Positions 48,323-60,230 of a DNA stretch of 64,000 bases are shown one piece after another (position 1 is the first letter of the stretch; each line of letters opens with the position of its first letter). The DNA is from Acanthacorydalis orientalis (lineage: Eukaryota; Arthropoda; Insecta; Megaloptera; Corydalidae). The stretch lies in contig CM068318.1 in assembly GCA_034766995.1 (NCBI GenBank), forward strand, positions 1,460,001-1,524,000. The letters run 5' to 3'. The notes beneath the pieces are model-generated. The model saw only the letters and a program-made list of their open reading frames with translations, searched no databases and had not been told where the DNA came from. Position numbers and translations under genes: made by a program.

Positions 48323-50832
48323 CTACGGAGAACAGGGGGGAGCTGTCGGACTGCATTCGTAAACAGGATACCGAGGAGCGTATCCTTGAGCATTATAAGC
48401 AAATTGCATATATTGATTATCGGTCGGATCTCGAATCGATTTGGTACCGAACTGCGACTCCGCATATGTCGGCGGATCTAATATGTAGAACGTTATTATT
48501 TGGTCGATCTCAAAATTTACAGAATTTAAAAATATCAATAGTTACCTATTGTTGGTGGTAGTATTTGAGAGTGAGACGGATAAAGAGGGTAATTAGGATC
48601 TCCGAATGCTTGTCCAGGAGCATTCCAACCGCCTGTTCCCAAATTTATCGCATTTCCACTCATGAGAGGCTGATTCACGTTCTCTTGATTCGTATTTATC
48701 GTAGGAATATTCAATACTGGGTGTGGAAAAAATGATACAAATGGGATAGTTCCTATTGTAACTGGAATAGTCACATCAAAGTTCATATGGCAACCTGATG
48801 TTTTTGCTTCTACCTATAAAAAAAACACATACAAAAACAATAGTATTTATGAGCGATATACATATTAATATGTATATGTCTCAATTTATTCGAACACACA
48901 TTTAGTTCATAATGCACATCGATGATCCCGCAGTTTGTCAAATTAGATGCCGGTAGCGACGGAATTTCGATATCATGATTTGTTGTACGTGATTGCCCTC
49001 GATTAATAGGTCCGTGAGACAAACTCGCAATCAAAATCTTTGATACTTTGATAACAGTCTTCGGAATTTGCGAACGAAATGTCACTAACTAAGAGCAGCG
49101 AGGTTTATATTAATAGAATGCTTTTTAATAGAGGCACGTACCTCGATTATTTTATATACGAATTTATAAATAAGATATATCTTACTTTGTACAACATATA
49201 CTTTAATAATTCCACATCGACGTAAGAAGCATTATCGACCTCAGCGGTAACTGGAATTTTTTGACCCGGTACAAAACCGGTACACGGTAAATGAACCACT
49301 AGTGTCAGAGGCCCAGATCGACAACAGCAGCAACAAAATGTTTCTTCCCTTTCAGTTTTGTAAGGATCCTATACATATTTATTTGTAAGATCTTCGATAC
49401 ATGATAATATGTGTATCACAAACGGATTTCATTTTTAAACGACACGATTACCTTCAAACGAGGCATCATGTTCAAGTCCAAAGACGATATAACTGTGAAA
49501 GCGACTTTCGTTTCTTGATCGAACTTCCACGGACGATCCAAAGTCACTTTTACAGTGTACCTCACGTGCCCGTGCTCCCCCTCGAAAGACGACGGTAATG
49601 TCGGTGGTAAGTTACAAGTGAAAGGGTAACTCATTTTCCCTGCTGGAATTTCAATCTCATCGGCTGTAAAAAAATACATGCATAAATATTAAGCCGGAGA
49701 TATATTTTTATGGTAATTACTGACATGACTGGCCACCGATGAGATAATATTTGATATTGAAATATTCTTCCTCGCCGTGGTAAACAACCTTTTTTCTATG
49801 TCTTTTCCCATCGTATCCCATGACACTTTTGGTTATCTTAAACCTTGTATTTGCAACTCCCTTAATTTTTATTCGAATTCCTAAAGGCACATATAGACAT
49901 ATAATAAATAAATTTGTTTAGTTATAAAAAAATACATCGAAAACACAATATAATTACATATTGTTCAAGGGCTTCATAATGTTCTTATAGATTGTCTTGT
50001 TTTTGCAATGAAACATTGATTTGATTTATTTATACATCTATAATAGGATAAACAATGAAAAAGCCTTACATCTGACGAATAATTAAAAACCTGTACAAGT
50101 ACAACAGCATGCTTTAAATAATTATTAAATTTAAACGAGTAATCTAACATTCACAGTCTCGATAAAGTTATTGTTTTCAATGTAGCAAACATTTGAAAAG
50201 CCTATCATGTTTTAAAATATTCTTTTTCATAACGAAATACCACTGGCTCATCGTCCACTTTTCAATTTTATTTAATTCAGTAAACAAAAGGATAAAGTCT
50301 TATATTCTAAACCAGTTATTAAAGGGAAATGTGGAGGATTCACTATGGGTAAAGTCATTATACATTTTCTAACAATTTCATTACTTTTTGTGATAAATAA
50401 CACCTGAAATTCTTGTACAATCGAGTAAATAATCGTACACTGATCCAAATTAAATACATTTGTGCTAGCTACCAATTAATTTAAACATTTTACCATACTG
50501 TATACGAAATTTATTACTTATAAACGATTTTATGGAAATAAAAGCAAGAATGGAAAAAATATTGCAATGAAGGAAAATCTGCATTGCACGGATACCTAGA
50601 TTCTCAAAAAAATTACGTAGGTGCAGCGATAGCGGAAAGCTTTAACCACTTGTTAAAATTTTTTTGCGTCGAAGGACACGCCTTTTAACGCATTAATCCG
50701 TAAGCTTATGTGCTCACCTCGAACTTTTTTGGGAGCATCGAATATGTAATCAATGCGCCCATTCACGGTTTGTCCGGCATAGTACGTATTTGCCTGGTTA
50801 TCGAAGTATATTTCACAACTTTTCAATCCCAT
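48323..50832 (-). CDS. Arrestin domain-containing protein (copy 2)
   Basis: Seven exons, in transcript order: 50832-50718, 49880-49725, 49663-49452, 49368-49186, 49088-48900, 48813-48546 and 48477-48323. Each has exactly the length of its counterpart in copy 1, and the frame is open (425 residues). Exon 1, the EGEHGHVRYTVKVTLDRP strand, the FCCCCC run and the PPTY tail motif are conserved. Exon 2 has changed most: in copy 1 the stretch after VANT is acidic and Trp-containing, here it is basic (KRHRKKVV). It is probably a functional paralogue, as no stops or frameshifts were found. Its role as a ubiquitin-ligase adaptor is inferred from the family. Confidence 0.93.
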
Positions 50833-50899
50833 TTTAAAAATCGAACTTTAATTTCGCGCAGGTCGCAAACACTTAGGTTAGTACAAATTTAGATTTTGG

Positions 50900-52126
50900 A
50901 CAGTGTTAACCTGAGTCTTATCTATGGCGTTAACCTTCATAAAGATTTATACGCGTGCCTGACCCTGTACAGTAGCGTATTCGCGAAATAGTTGTGAAGG
51001 GAATTCATAAGATTTTATATTTATCGAGGAGCACACGTACAATAAACATAAAGGAGGATGTAATCCTTGAATGCGATTATTTTATTTATTTTTCCAATGC
51101 AGATCTGTTTTTTTGTATAAATAGTATCTGCTTTTAATGTTTTAGTTCATTTCGAATGAAAAATATTCATAAACAAAATAGTCTGGCAAAAGTTAAAAAT
51201 CTGATTCACCTTTTTATCAGAATTGATATTCATTTAACCGGTTCATTTAACCCTTTGTTTACTGTACGAATTAAAATGTAAAAATGGTCCATTGTAGGTT
51301 TTATTATGAAAAAAAAACAACAATATTTGAAACAGCAGCCAACACCTAACCGATACACAACCGTGTTGTGGTGTTTAAAATTAATCTTTTTTTTCTTTTT
51401 AAATCGAGCCTGTTATCGATTTCACAGAATCGTTTTATTTTAGTAAACTTTTCTCGACAAATGTAAAAAATGGTCTGTTTTACAATTCAGTTCTGATACT
51501 TTGGCCAAGTTCGCTTTCACAAGCTAATTCTTTTTTTTCAGTCGCACATACCACATACTATTCAAATGTTTCTGGTCAAAAATATTTAATAAATAATTAT
51601 TTAGAAAGATTGAAAGATGGTGTTGTCATAAAAATGCGTATAAGCAACAATCAAAAATGATCAATAATGATTTATTAAACATTTTTGACCAGAAGAAATG
51701 TTTGTGGTGTGAAAAAAAACTTTTTTTTTCACGAATGAATTCTTTTTTCATCGCACAAATCATAAAAAATCTTCTGGCCAAAAGTCCAATCAATCATTAT
51801 TGGACTTGCAGTTTTCGATTTGTATAAAATTTAACCCAGTTGTTTAATACATATTCTGAAAATTAAATATAAGAAATATAAGCACAATTTCTTTGTGTTA
51901 TTTTCGTAAAACTCTGACTCTTCTTATTCGATCGTTTATTGTTTTGCTGGTCTTCATCTTTTTGGATCAGCTAAGTGTCTGTTCTCCGTCAACAGTCTCG
52001 ACACGAGTGCCTTCCCAAGATAGTTGTCGAAGATTGATTGTTGATACTTTATCTATGGTCTTCAGTATCCATTTGGGGATAGAGATAAGAATAGGCGATC
52101 TAAAAGGAAGATGGTCAACAGGATAA
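50900..52126. other. Intergenic part of duplication unit 2
   Basis: No gene seen. It corresponds to the 45.3-47.2-kb part of unit 1 but is shorter. Contains the foldback-family copy at 51,475-51,800. A 77-codon open frame near its end is also interrupted in unit 1 and is not supported as a gene. Confidence 0.6.
51475..51800. mobile_element. Foldback-family copy
   Basis: Sister of the copy at 46,620. It keeps the ttcacaagctaattctttttt arm and a more complete opposite arm (attaaacatttttgaccagaag). Confidence 0.7.
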
Positions 52127-52644
52127 CGTTATCATTGTGCTCACGAGTATAATAGCATACAATTGTAATTAAAGTATTTTTGAAATAGTTCTATGGTAGT
52201 ATTAAAATTTAAGTGTATTAAATAATATTTATAATAAAGTTTAAATGAAACGAGCTTGAATTCGCACTTGTGATACGTTTGATAAAAGCCATATTTCTAG
52301 TACTTTGTCTCGATCTAGGCTGCGTAGAAATAACAATGAAATGTTTATAAATTTTTACTGATTTTGTCGAATGCTTATTGTTGATTATTTACTATTTATA
52401 TTCCTTTCCATATTGCAATTTTATCGCTATTGTATCTAATTTAAACATTGAACATTTGGTTAAAAATATTCTCAAAGTAAATTTTATATTAACAGTCATG
52501 TAAATATGTAAATAAGAATATTCGTTTGTTTAATTTTGTAATTAGATCATAATTTGTTGAAATGTTTGCATATTTGCATGCTATTAATATTTTATTGTAA
52601 CTGAAGATGCTTCAACATTTATGAATTTGTTATAGAATGTGTGC

Positions 52645-52649
<5 letters not shown>

Positions 52650-52711
<62 letters not shown>
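52650..52711. repeat. (TA)n microsatellite
   Basis: Pure TA tract. Confidence 0.95.
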
Positions 52712-52714
<3 letters not shown>

Positions 52715-53794
52715 TTAAAGAATCCATTTAAAAAAAGTGATTTTAATTAATCTGATTATGTAAAAAAGTGTTGTTTATAAATTCGGAAAATGTATCTAAT
52801 TAAATTACATCTGTAATTCCTATGCAGTTCATAATTTTTTATGTAAACACGGCTGACATTATCGACTTCCAGTGACAATTGCGTGCCTGTACAGGCGCTC
52901 CCAACCAACACTATGACTGCGATTCTAATCAACAAGAGCTTAAATTTTATTTAAAAATATATCGCCATTATTTGACTTTCTATTAATGTTACGAGAGGAT
53001 TGTGTGTTTATTTGTAAATTTTAGGATAACTACACTGCTTCGTGTAAGTTTGTTTCACGTTTGAAATACGAACGTATACAATATTTCAATATACTTCCAA
53101 ATGTTGTCATCGTTTATTTGTTTTGACATTATTTAGGTTAAGAAAGTTTATTTGCGTTCTATTATTATTTTCGTTTAGAATAAAATCATACAAATATGTT
53201 TATTGTTAGAGGAAATCATTTTTTTAGTTTTAATGGAACAAAGTGCTGCTTGTTATCTAATATTTGAATTTTTAATAGTATTGACAAATCATACATCTAT
53301 GTAGAAATTTTGACTTTCTTAGATTTTTGTTTATTTTCATTCGTGATAATGAAATGAACAGTGTAGATGTGTTTTGATGTAAAAACTTTTGATTAGATAT
53401 TGAAAAAGTTATATTTTAACCACATTTTAAAATTGGTTTGAGATCTGTCACTTCTAATATAGAAAAATAAAAATATTCCGTGTTTATGTCAGTTCTTAAC
53501 CATTGTTAATTTATTATTAAATTTGATATTCCACATGTTTTGTATTAACATAAATGCCTAATAAATGTTTTTAATAATGGATATAATTTTCTATGTGGGT
53601 CCTTTGAAATTGTTTAAAACCAAGTCAGTATGTTGTGTGTAAAAGGTATGTCCTGATTAATGATGATTTAGGTTTAATATTTTATATAGATTGATAAAAA
53701 CTGCCAAGCGGTTTTAATATTGTTAAGCAGTTTATATATATAGTCATGTTATATAGAATGTAACTTTAATGTTCATACCATTAATATATTGTAT

Positions 53795-54010
53795 ATAATA
53801 ACAGATCTGGAACTATGGCTGAATTCACTTTCACAAATAAGTTATTTTTTCAACCTCACTTGCTACAAAACTCTTTTGATCAAAAATGTTCAATTGATCG
53901 TTGTCGATTATGATCATTAAAAGGTCTATAGATTTTCCTGTACATTGAACATTTTTGGTAGGAAAAAACTTGTGGTTTGTGGAGTAAAAAAAGGATTAAT
54001 TTGTGAAAAT
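53795..54010. mobile_element. Foldback-family copy
   Basis: Arms ttcactttcacaaataagttattttttcaacctcac and gtggtttgtggagtaaaaaaaggattaatttgtgaaa face each other across a centre with atgttcaattgatcgttg and acattgaacatttttgg. Confidence 0.7.
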
Positions 54011-54198
54011 ATTGTATATATCTGCAAAATATATTACTTTTCGATGCCGACAGTATAGCAGTGTACGAACATCATATAATTAGTATTATTGTTAGGTTTT
54101 AAATATCAAAATGCTTGTTGATTGTATAGAAACTGGCATAGATTTTACTGCCCAGCACCTGATTTAGAATTGTTTTTTGAATCTTATCTTATTTACAG

Positions 54199-54658
54199 AC
54201 TCTTGTGTATGCCCCAGTATCAATGTCAGAAGACTACAGACTGAACTTTCGAGAAAGGTAATTACTGTTTCATTCTATAATATTGTCTGTAAGATTTGTT
54301 ATTTAATATGTATTTTGTTATGTTTCTAATACATTCTTGACTGTTTTTGATTTATTTGACAAATTATATCATATTAGATATGTGAACCAACATATTGTAT
54401 TAAGTGACTTTATTTTTAAAATAAGTATTTTATAGGTATTTATGTATGTATTCTTTTGTCCAAAATAGTACGTTTTACGTACTTTACATAGTATTGTTTA
54501 TAGGAATAACAATTGAATTTATAGGAATTGTTATTTAATCGAGTTGTGTATTATAGTTGTCATACACAAGTCCGTTGTATGTACAAATATATACTTTATA
54601 TTTAATTGTACAATTATATATAAAGAAATTTTGTATTAAGGTGTTAAAACTTTTAATT

Positions 54659-54715
<57 letters not shown>

Positions 54716-54886
54716 TATATGTTGATATATTATGAATAAACTTAATTGTATTAATCTCCATCATATGTTGTTTAGGATAGATACTTTTTCATACATTGAA
54801 TTCTTTCTAATTCCAGGTATATGATATTTAGTTTACTGCTTCTGTTTAAACGATTATTATTATTATCAGAAACAGATAAGAATTGA
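54199..54886 (+). CDS. Candidate two-exon small coding gene or gene 3' end
   Basis: Exon 54199-54257 lies between a good acceptor (cttatttacag) and donor (gaaag|gtaatt) and is open, reading TLVYAPVSMSEDYRLNFRER. An acceptor at 54,816 (ttctaattccag) opens exon 54817-54886 in the matching phase, reading YMIFSLLLLFKRLLLLSETD and stopping at TGA. From the internal ATG (54,223) the product is 34 residues with a short hydrophobic segment. If another coding exon lies upstream, this could be the C-terminus of a longer protein. No family recognised; the support is splice logic only. Confidence 0.3.
54661..54715. repeat. (TA)n microsatellite
   Basis: Pure TA tract inside the candidate intron. Confidence 0.95.
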
Positions 54887-54889
54887 TTA

Positions 54890-56285
54890 CTGTTTGCCGA
54901 AACTAAGTTTTATTCTTTGAAAATTGTAAATATTTCAAAGTTGCTGAGGTTACTTACATTTTAAAAATAGTGATTTCTGCAGATGTTCTTTTATGAAATC
55001 TTTTTTTCCAATTAGACCTTTTCGGTTGAAAGTTACTCGAATTTTGTAAAAAATAATGTTTTACAAAGATGAAAAAGTTATCTTTTATTTTTTTTTATCC
55101 AGTTTTAAAAGAGTTTTGATTGAAAACTTTTCAGTGGTCCTTTTTTTAAAAAATTGAGAGTTAATAGACATATTGACGATAAATGCATCCATTTATGTAT
55201 AGGTGTTATCAGTAATTGAAATTTTAGAGATCTGTGCAAAATTTATTAACATTTTCTGATATTTATGTAGGTCATCAATAATGATGTCTGTCCTTTCATA
55301 GTTGACATTTTAGTTGTAATAAATGTTCAATCAGATTTATTAATTTATTCTAGAGTTTATTTGTAATATTTTTTTTTTGATTCAGAATACTTTTTCTGTT
55401 AAAAAATGACATATATTGCAAAAAGTATTTGTAGAATAAATGAATCTTATTTTTTCTGAAATCGATACCCATACTCATAAAATATATTTCTCGATTGAAA
55501 GAATTGTTGATGTTTGTATATTTATATTAGATTAAGTAATAAGATGAATATATGGCATAATTTTACTCTAAAAATACAGGCATTTAATGACAGTACAGTT
55601 CTGACATTGACTAAATCCATTTTCACGAATTAATTGTTTTTGACCTCACAATTAATCATAAATGCCTAATAAACCAATATATATATATATATATAATTTT
55701 CTCCTGATCGTTGTTTATGTCTATTTCGATGGCGATGCTGTTATCTTCAAGATACAGAAAAATCTGATTCCATTCCCAGAAAAATTAGAATTTTCAGCAC
55801 CTTGGAATTAAATTAGATTTTTCTGCACCTTGTTGCTCTGAAGATGATGGCATCGTCTTATAAATGCTTCTAACCAACAATCGAAAATGATAATTGAATA
55901 TTTTTGTTCAGCAAGTTTTCTTGTGGTTTGTGAGATGAAAAAAATGCCCTTGTGATAGGAACTGAATATTCGCATTCGTAAATGAATTTTATCTTGTTAT
56001 CTTCATGGAACACAAATATTTTTATCAAAACCACGATAAAACTGTGTTGAAAATCATTAATTAAATTATTTCGTATTTGAAATATGCATTCGGTCTTGTA
56101 TGAGATTTATTTAAATCATACAAATATTATTTGCGTTCTCTACGTTTGAATTTTACAAATAATCGACGTCTAGCCATATATTATTTTTTTAACCAGCACT
56201 CTTTTATATTCAGTTAATGTCGATACACCAAATTACATGGTCGAGGGAAATTAGATGCAAATGAAATTATTATTTGTCGTATTTA

Positions 56286-56325
<40 letters not shown>

Positions 56326-56400
56326 GCAATTGTCGATTGAAATTACACGGAGTCACTTATATGAAATAAACCAACATTTTGTCATTTTTTTTGTATCAGC
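54890..56400. other. AT-rich DNA with a foldback element
   Basis: No coding exon recognised. Contains short (TA)n tracts (55,679-55,693; 56,285-56,320) and the most complete foldback-family copy. Confidence 0.55.
55585..55975. mobile_element. Foldback (long inverted-repeat) element, fullest copy
   Basis: About 390 bp. The left arm runs from acagttctgacattgac through ttcacgaattaattgttttt and gttgtttatgtctatttcga to ttcaagatacagaaaaatct. The right arm is roughly its reverse complement, from agatttttctgcaccttg through ctctgaagatgatggcatcg to cttgtggtttgtgagatgaaa. Each arm is about 150 bp with a short centre. No transposase is inside, so it looks like a non-autonomous, MITE-like element. Confidence 0.75.
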
Positions 56401-56850
56401 GATTGTAACGCTTAATTTATATAGTCGACCAAACGAATGGTACCGTTATGGGAACTCTTGCTACATCGACGGTTTTGTGGAATTGTTAGGTTGACTGCAT
56501 GTAAAGCAGGATTTACGCTTTGTTAATATTGCACGTGAAGTATGCTATGGTTGCCGTTGCTCTTTTTCTCTTGTCGGCGGTCATAGAACTATTTGAAGCT
56601 TTTCGACCAGGCTAGGCATGGAAATATTCAAGTTTGTAAATGTATTCTGTTCTGGCCTGCACGTAAAACCCCATCGCACACAGAATGAAGCCCGAGCATT
56701 GAAGCTTCGAACATTCATTGAAGGTCTCCTAAGGTCAGGGTTTTCGTTAACCGGCGGAGTGTTTTTCCTTGACAGGGTCGTATGTTGCAGTTCAGCTAAT
56801 AGGTCAGAGTTCTCAAGAGGATTGATTTCCTCTTACTGATCTGACAATGA
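56400..56850. other. GC-richer interval of unknown function
   Basis: Base composition is clearly less AT-rich than its flanks, with several CpGs. An open frame of 73 codons (56,618-56,839) is present but matches nothing I recognise and has no clear splice or poly(A) context. It could be a noncoding exon, an old gene fragment or a regulatory island. Confidence 0.4.
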
Positions 56851-56884
56851 AGTAAATGTTGATTCAGATTTATATATTGTGATC

Positions 56885-57060
56885 CAATTTTCATAACAGT
56901 TTTAAATTAATTCTTTTTTCATCTTACAAACAACACATGATTTTCTGGCCGAAATTCGCCATTAAATCATTATCGATCTTTTTTAATTACTAATGTAATT
57001 AGTGCATTTCGAGACAATGCCATCATCTATAGAGTGTTGAGTGCCCTTTTTGTATAATCG
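56885..57060. mobile_element. Foldback-family fragment
   Basis: One arm: ttaattcttttttcatcttac, ttttctggccgaaattcgcc, attaaatcattatcgat, and gacaatgccatcatcta. Confidence 0.6.
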
Positions 57061-58049
57061 CTCAGAAAAAATGTAATCTGCGGAGGAGTGAAGATGACTT
57101 TTACAATTGCCTTCTTCTCTCGTTTCACAATCAGTATATATATATATATATATATATATATTTGATCAGAATTGATTTATTGATGAATAATTATTGATTA
57201 TTTTTGTTTGCAATGCCATCCATTTTCATAGCGTTGAGGTAGGAAATCTGCCTTAGCATTATCTGTTTTATACACTTTTAGAGATAAATATGTATTCTAT
57301 TGTTTCACATTTTGATTTATTTCTCAATTAAGGGAAACGTTTTGAACGTGTGTTTCAAATAATAAATAAAACGAACTACTTAATGAATGCTGTTGGTAAT
57401 AAAATTTATATATATATATATACACATATATACGTACTTCTACGTATGATGTTGTGTATAAATCGATTTTCAAAACAGTATAATACCTATGATACATTTC
57501 ATGAATCCGTTTTTGTGATATTCGTGATCATTTAATGAGACAACGTTACCTCGAACGTCTATTAAACTTCGATCTTGGCAACGTTCTAAAATTTAAATAA
57601 ACGAAATAGTTTTCTGCGTTTCGCATAGTTGTGTGCTGATTCCGATTTAAAAATATATACCGACACGAATGAATAGATGAATAGGAATCGAAGAAATTGA
57701 ATATCACAACGAACTGAACACTTGTGTATTTATTGAAGGATTTTCTTTACATATTTTCACGGGTTCATTATCTGTCAATGACATGTTTATTAATGACCGA
57801 TGATACATTTTCTTGCGATTTTGGAACACTGTCGAAGATTAACTTTTATTTTTTCTATAATAAAGTGTGTGTAACAGGGGTGTACGTGGTTCTTCTAATT
57901 CATTTCTTCGGTTCAATTATTATTTCGAATGAATATAAATCATAACTTGTAAATAAATTAATACAAAAATTGATTTTAATCTTGGATATTTGAACAAATG
58001 TATTTTTCTTAGTGGTGTACGCTCATTCATGTGAGTGACTATAAGTACC

Positions 58050-58130
58050 GATCGAAAATTATCAATAATCGTTTATTCAACATGTCTGATCAGAAAAAAA
58101 ATGTGTGTTTTGCGGGGCGAAAAGGAATAA
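58050..58130. mobile_element. Foldback-family fragment
   Basis: Single arm with cgaaaattatcaataatcgt, attcaacatgtctgatcaga and gttttgcggggcgaaaagga. Confidence 0.55.
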
Positions 58131-58984
58131 TGAACTAGAATAACAACAAACCTGTTTCATATTCATAAAACACGAGCAATTATTCCGGTTCTGTTGTAAA
58201 TTTAAACTCTGTTACATTCTCTATGAACCAATCTGCTGTACTGTGCTGCTTTACATACAGCTATTAAAAGTACGTAACGCATTCGTTGTCACCCGATGTT
58301 TTTTTTCCTGTAAACTCGATGTGCTCTAATGTTTTTGATACCTGTGGTGGGTTGATGACTTTGCACTTGCATCATGCACTTGGTGATCTTCATTCGCATT
58401 CTGTCATCAGGCAGGTACAGACGTTGATATGACACGGTGATCTAATTAAAGTATTTCGTGTTCTTGGATATCAGTATCTATGTAACAATATTTGAAACGA
58501 GTTTAAAATATAACAAGTATTCTTGTGAAAAGGTAATTGTTTTTTTCCTATCATTTTTGTTTCGTTGGTCTGCTGTCTTGTCGAGTATTTGAAACATTTT
58601 AATATATATATATATATATTCAATTTAACTATCAAAATTAACCAATTTCAATTGCCCAGTAAAATATCTACATTTTATTCGAATCGAATTTAAATTTAAG
58701 AGTATTTTTTTTTGGATTTTTTTTTTGTACTCTAAACTGTTTTTCCTTGTAATGACTTTTAAGAAATTTAAACTAACGGACTCTTTTTATTAAATCTCAT
58801 GTTAAAAGTTAACAATTTCTGATCTGTTTGGATAAATCATCGAGTATGATGGATTTTCTGTTATTAAAATGTTTCAAAATAAAACGAGTGATCGATTGTT
58901 CGTGTTTGGTGCCTAAATTTGATTTACTTTTGAAACATGTAAATGTTTGAGAAATTGATCTCATGAATTTTCAAATTATTTTTG

Positions 58985-59110
58985 TTTCATTCATAAATTA
59001 ATTCTAAACGATTTTCTGCTCGAAAATGTTCAATAAATCATTATTGATTGTTGTTTATATGCATTTCGATGGGCATGTCCTCAACTTTAGAGCACCAAGC
59101 TACAGAAAAA
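58985..59110. mobile_element. Foldback-family fragment
   Basis: Single arm with aaatgttcaataaatcatta, gttgtttatatgcatttcga and agagcaccaagctacagaaa. Confidence 0.65.
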
Positions 59111-59404
59111 TCTCTTTTTTTATTCTCATCTTTAAATGTTCATCGTTTAACAACATAATCAATCATTTGGGTAGTTTTTAATTGTAAAAAAAATCGAAAA
59201 AGTGATTCAGTTACAAATAAAAATAGTTGATGAATAATTGATTCAGGGATATACATATGACGTACAAAAACAATAATTAGGGTAGTCGAATTGTATTTTT
59301 TTTATTTATTGCTAGTTACGTTCACGAAAATACATTAATGTGATTTCGTCTCATAACCATGACGGCTTTTACTTCAGAATAAAGAAATATTCTTCGATTT
59401 TGTT

Positions 59405-59830
59405 TCTAGAAATTGTATTTTTTTGTGATGGTTTTTAATGGCGTTGTTTAGTAAAAATACGGTTTATTTTTCATGTTAGTTGGATAACAAATCGTCGTTT
59501 TTCCCTGTGTATCCTGGAAGAGTATAAGTTTGTTTTTTTTTCTACGATCTGCTTCTATTTTCTTCCTCTTGACATAGAGATTTGTGGGGTTCAAATCTGT
59601 CTGACGATGACGAAAGTTGAACAGGTCGTAGAGGAAATATCCTATGATTTTGTTTCTAAAAATTGTATTTTTTTGTGATAATTTTTAACAGTCTTGTTTA
59701 GTAGAAATACCGGTTATTATTTTATGTAGGGTCGAGTAGTAAATCGTGATGTTTGTTTTATATGAATCCTGGAAGAGTACAAGTTCATTTCTTCTACGAT
59801 CGGTTTCTACTTTCTTCCTCTTCAAGTACA
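59405..59830. repeat. Diverged direct repeat, two units of ~250 bp
   Basis: gaaattgtatttttttgtga...ttagtaaaaatacggttta...tcctggaagagtataagttt...cttcctcttgacat near 59,410-59,575 is repeated with changes near 59,660-59,826. Too diverged to date; no coding content. Confidence 0.75.
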
Positions 59831-59994
59831 ATTTGGGTTGAGGTGACATATATCTGAAGAGGATAAACTGGTTGTAAAAGGAATAAATTTGTATATGTCT
59901 TTCAGAATTCGTACAGAACGATTATGCTCAACGGAACACAGGAAAAACAATAAAGAATTTTTATCCTGTCGGTACTGAATCAACGTCTACTTCA

Positions 59995-60230
59995 CAGATG
60001 AATTCTTTTTTCATTTCACAAACCATAAAAGTGTTTTTCGTTCCAAAATGTTCCATCAATCAATTATTTTCGATGGTTGCGTGTGCGTGTTTTCCTTTGT
60101 CTTCAGAGCGCTAAGGAACGGAAACCTTTTTGGTGGTTTGTGGTGCAAAGGAAGAAAAAAGGAATTCATTTGTGAAACTGGATTTCAATTCCAGGAAAGT
60201 TTCAGTGTGTATTTTGTACAGAAACCAATA
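59995..60230. mobile_element. Foldback-family copy
   Basis: Left arm ttcacagatgaattctttttt and atttcacaaaccataaaagt; right arm ttggtggtttgtggtgcaaa and ggaattcatttgtgaaactg. The centre keeps cttcagagcgctaagga. The open frame across it is not a gene. Confidence 0.7.

Larger units (their letters stand above)
47243..52126. repeat. Tandem segmental duplication, unit 2
   Basis: Second copy of 41,568-47,236. It starts ttcttttaggctgtca (the FDX2 exon 4 acceptor) and ends at the same gtcaacag stretch. Similarity continues in introns and intergenic DNA, so this was a DNA-level tandem duplication, not retroposition. Confidence 0.9.
52127..54198. other. AT-rich DNA without a supported gene
   Basis: Contains a (TA)n tract at 52,650-52,711 and a 12-bp palindrome gcctgtacaggc near 52,889-52,900 in a slightly GC-richer patch. 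A foldback-family copy is at 53,795-54,010. No coding exon was recognised. Confidence 0.55.

Noticed and set aside
51893..52126. 77-codon frame at the end of duplication unit 2
   Set aside because: The equivalent sequence in unit 1 (near 47,000-47,240) is interrupted, and no splice or family support exists.
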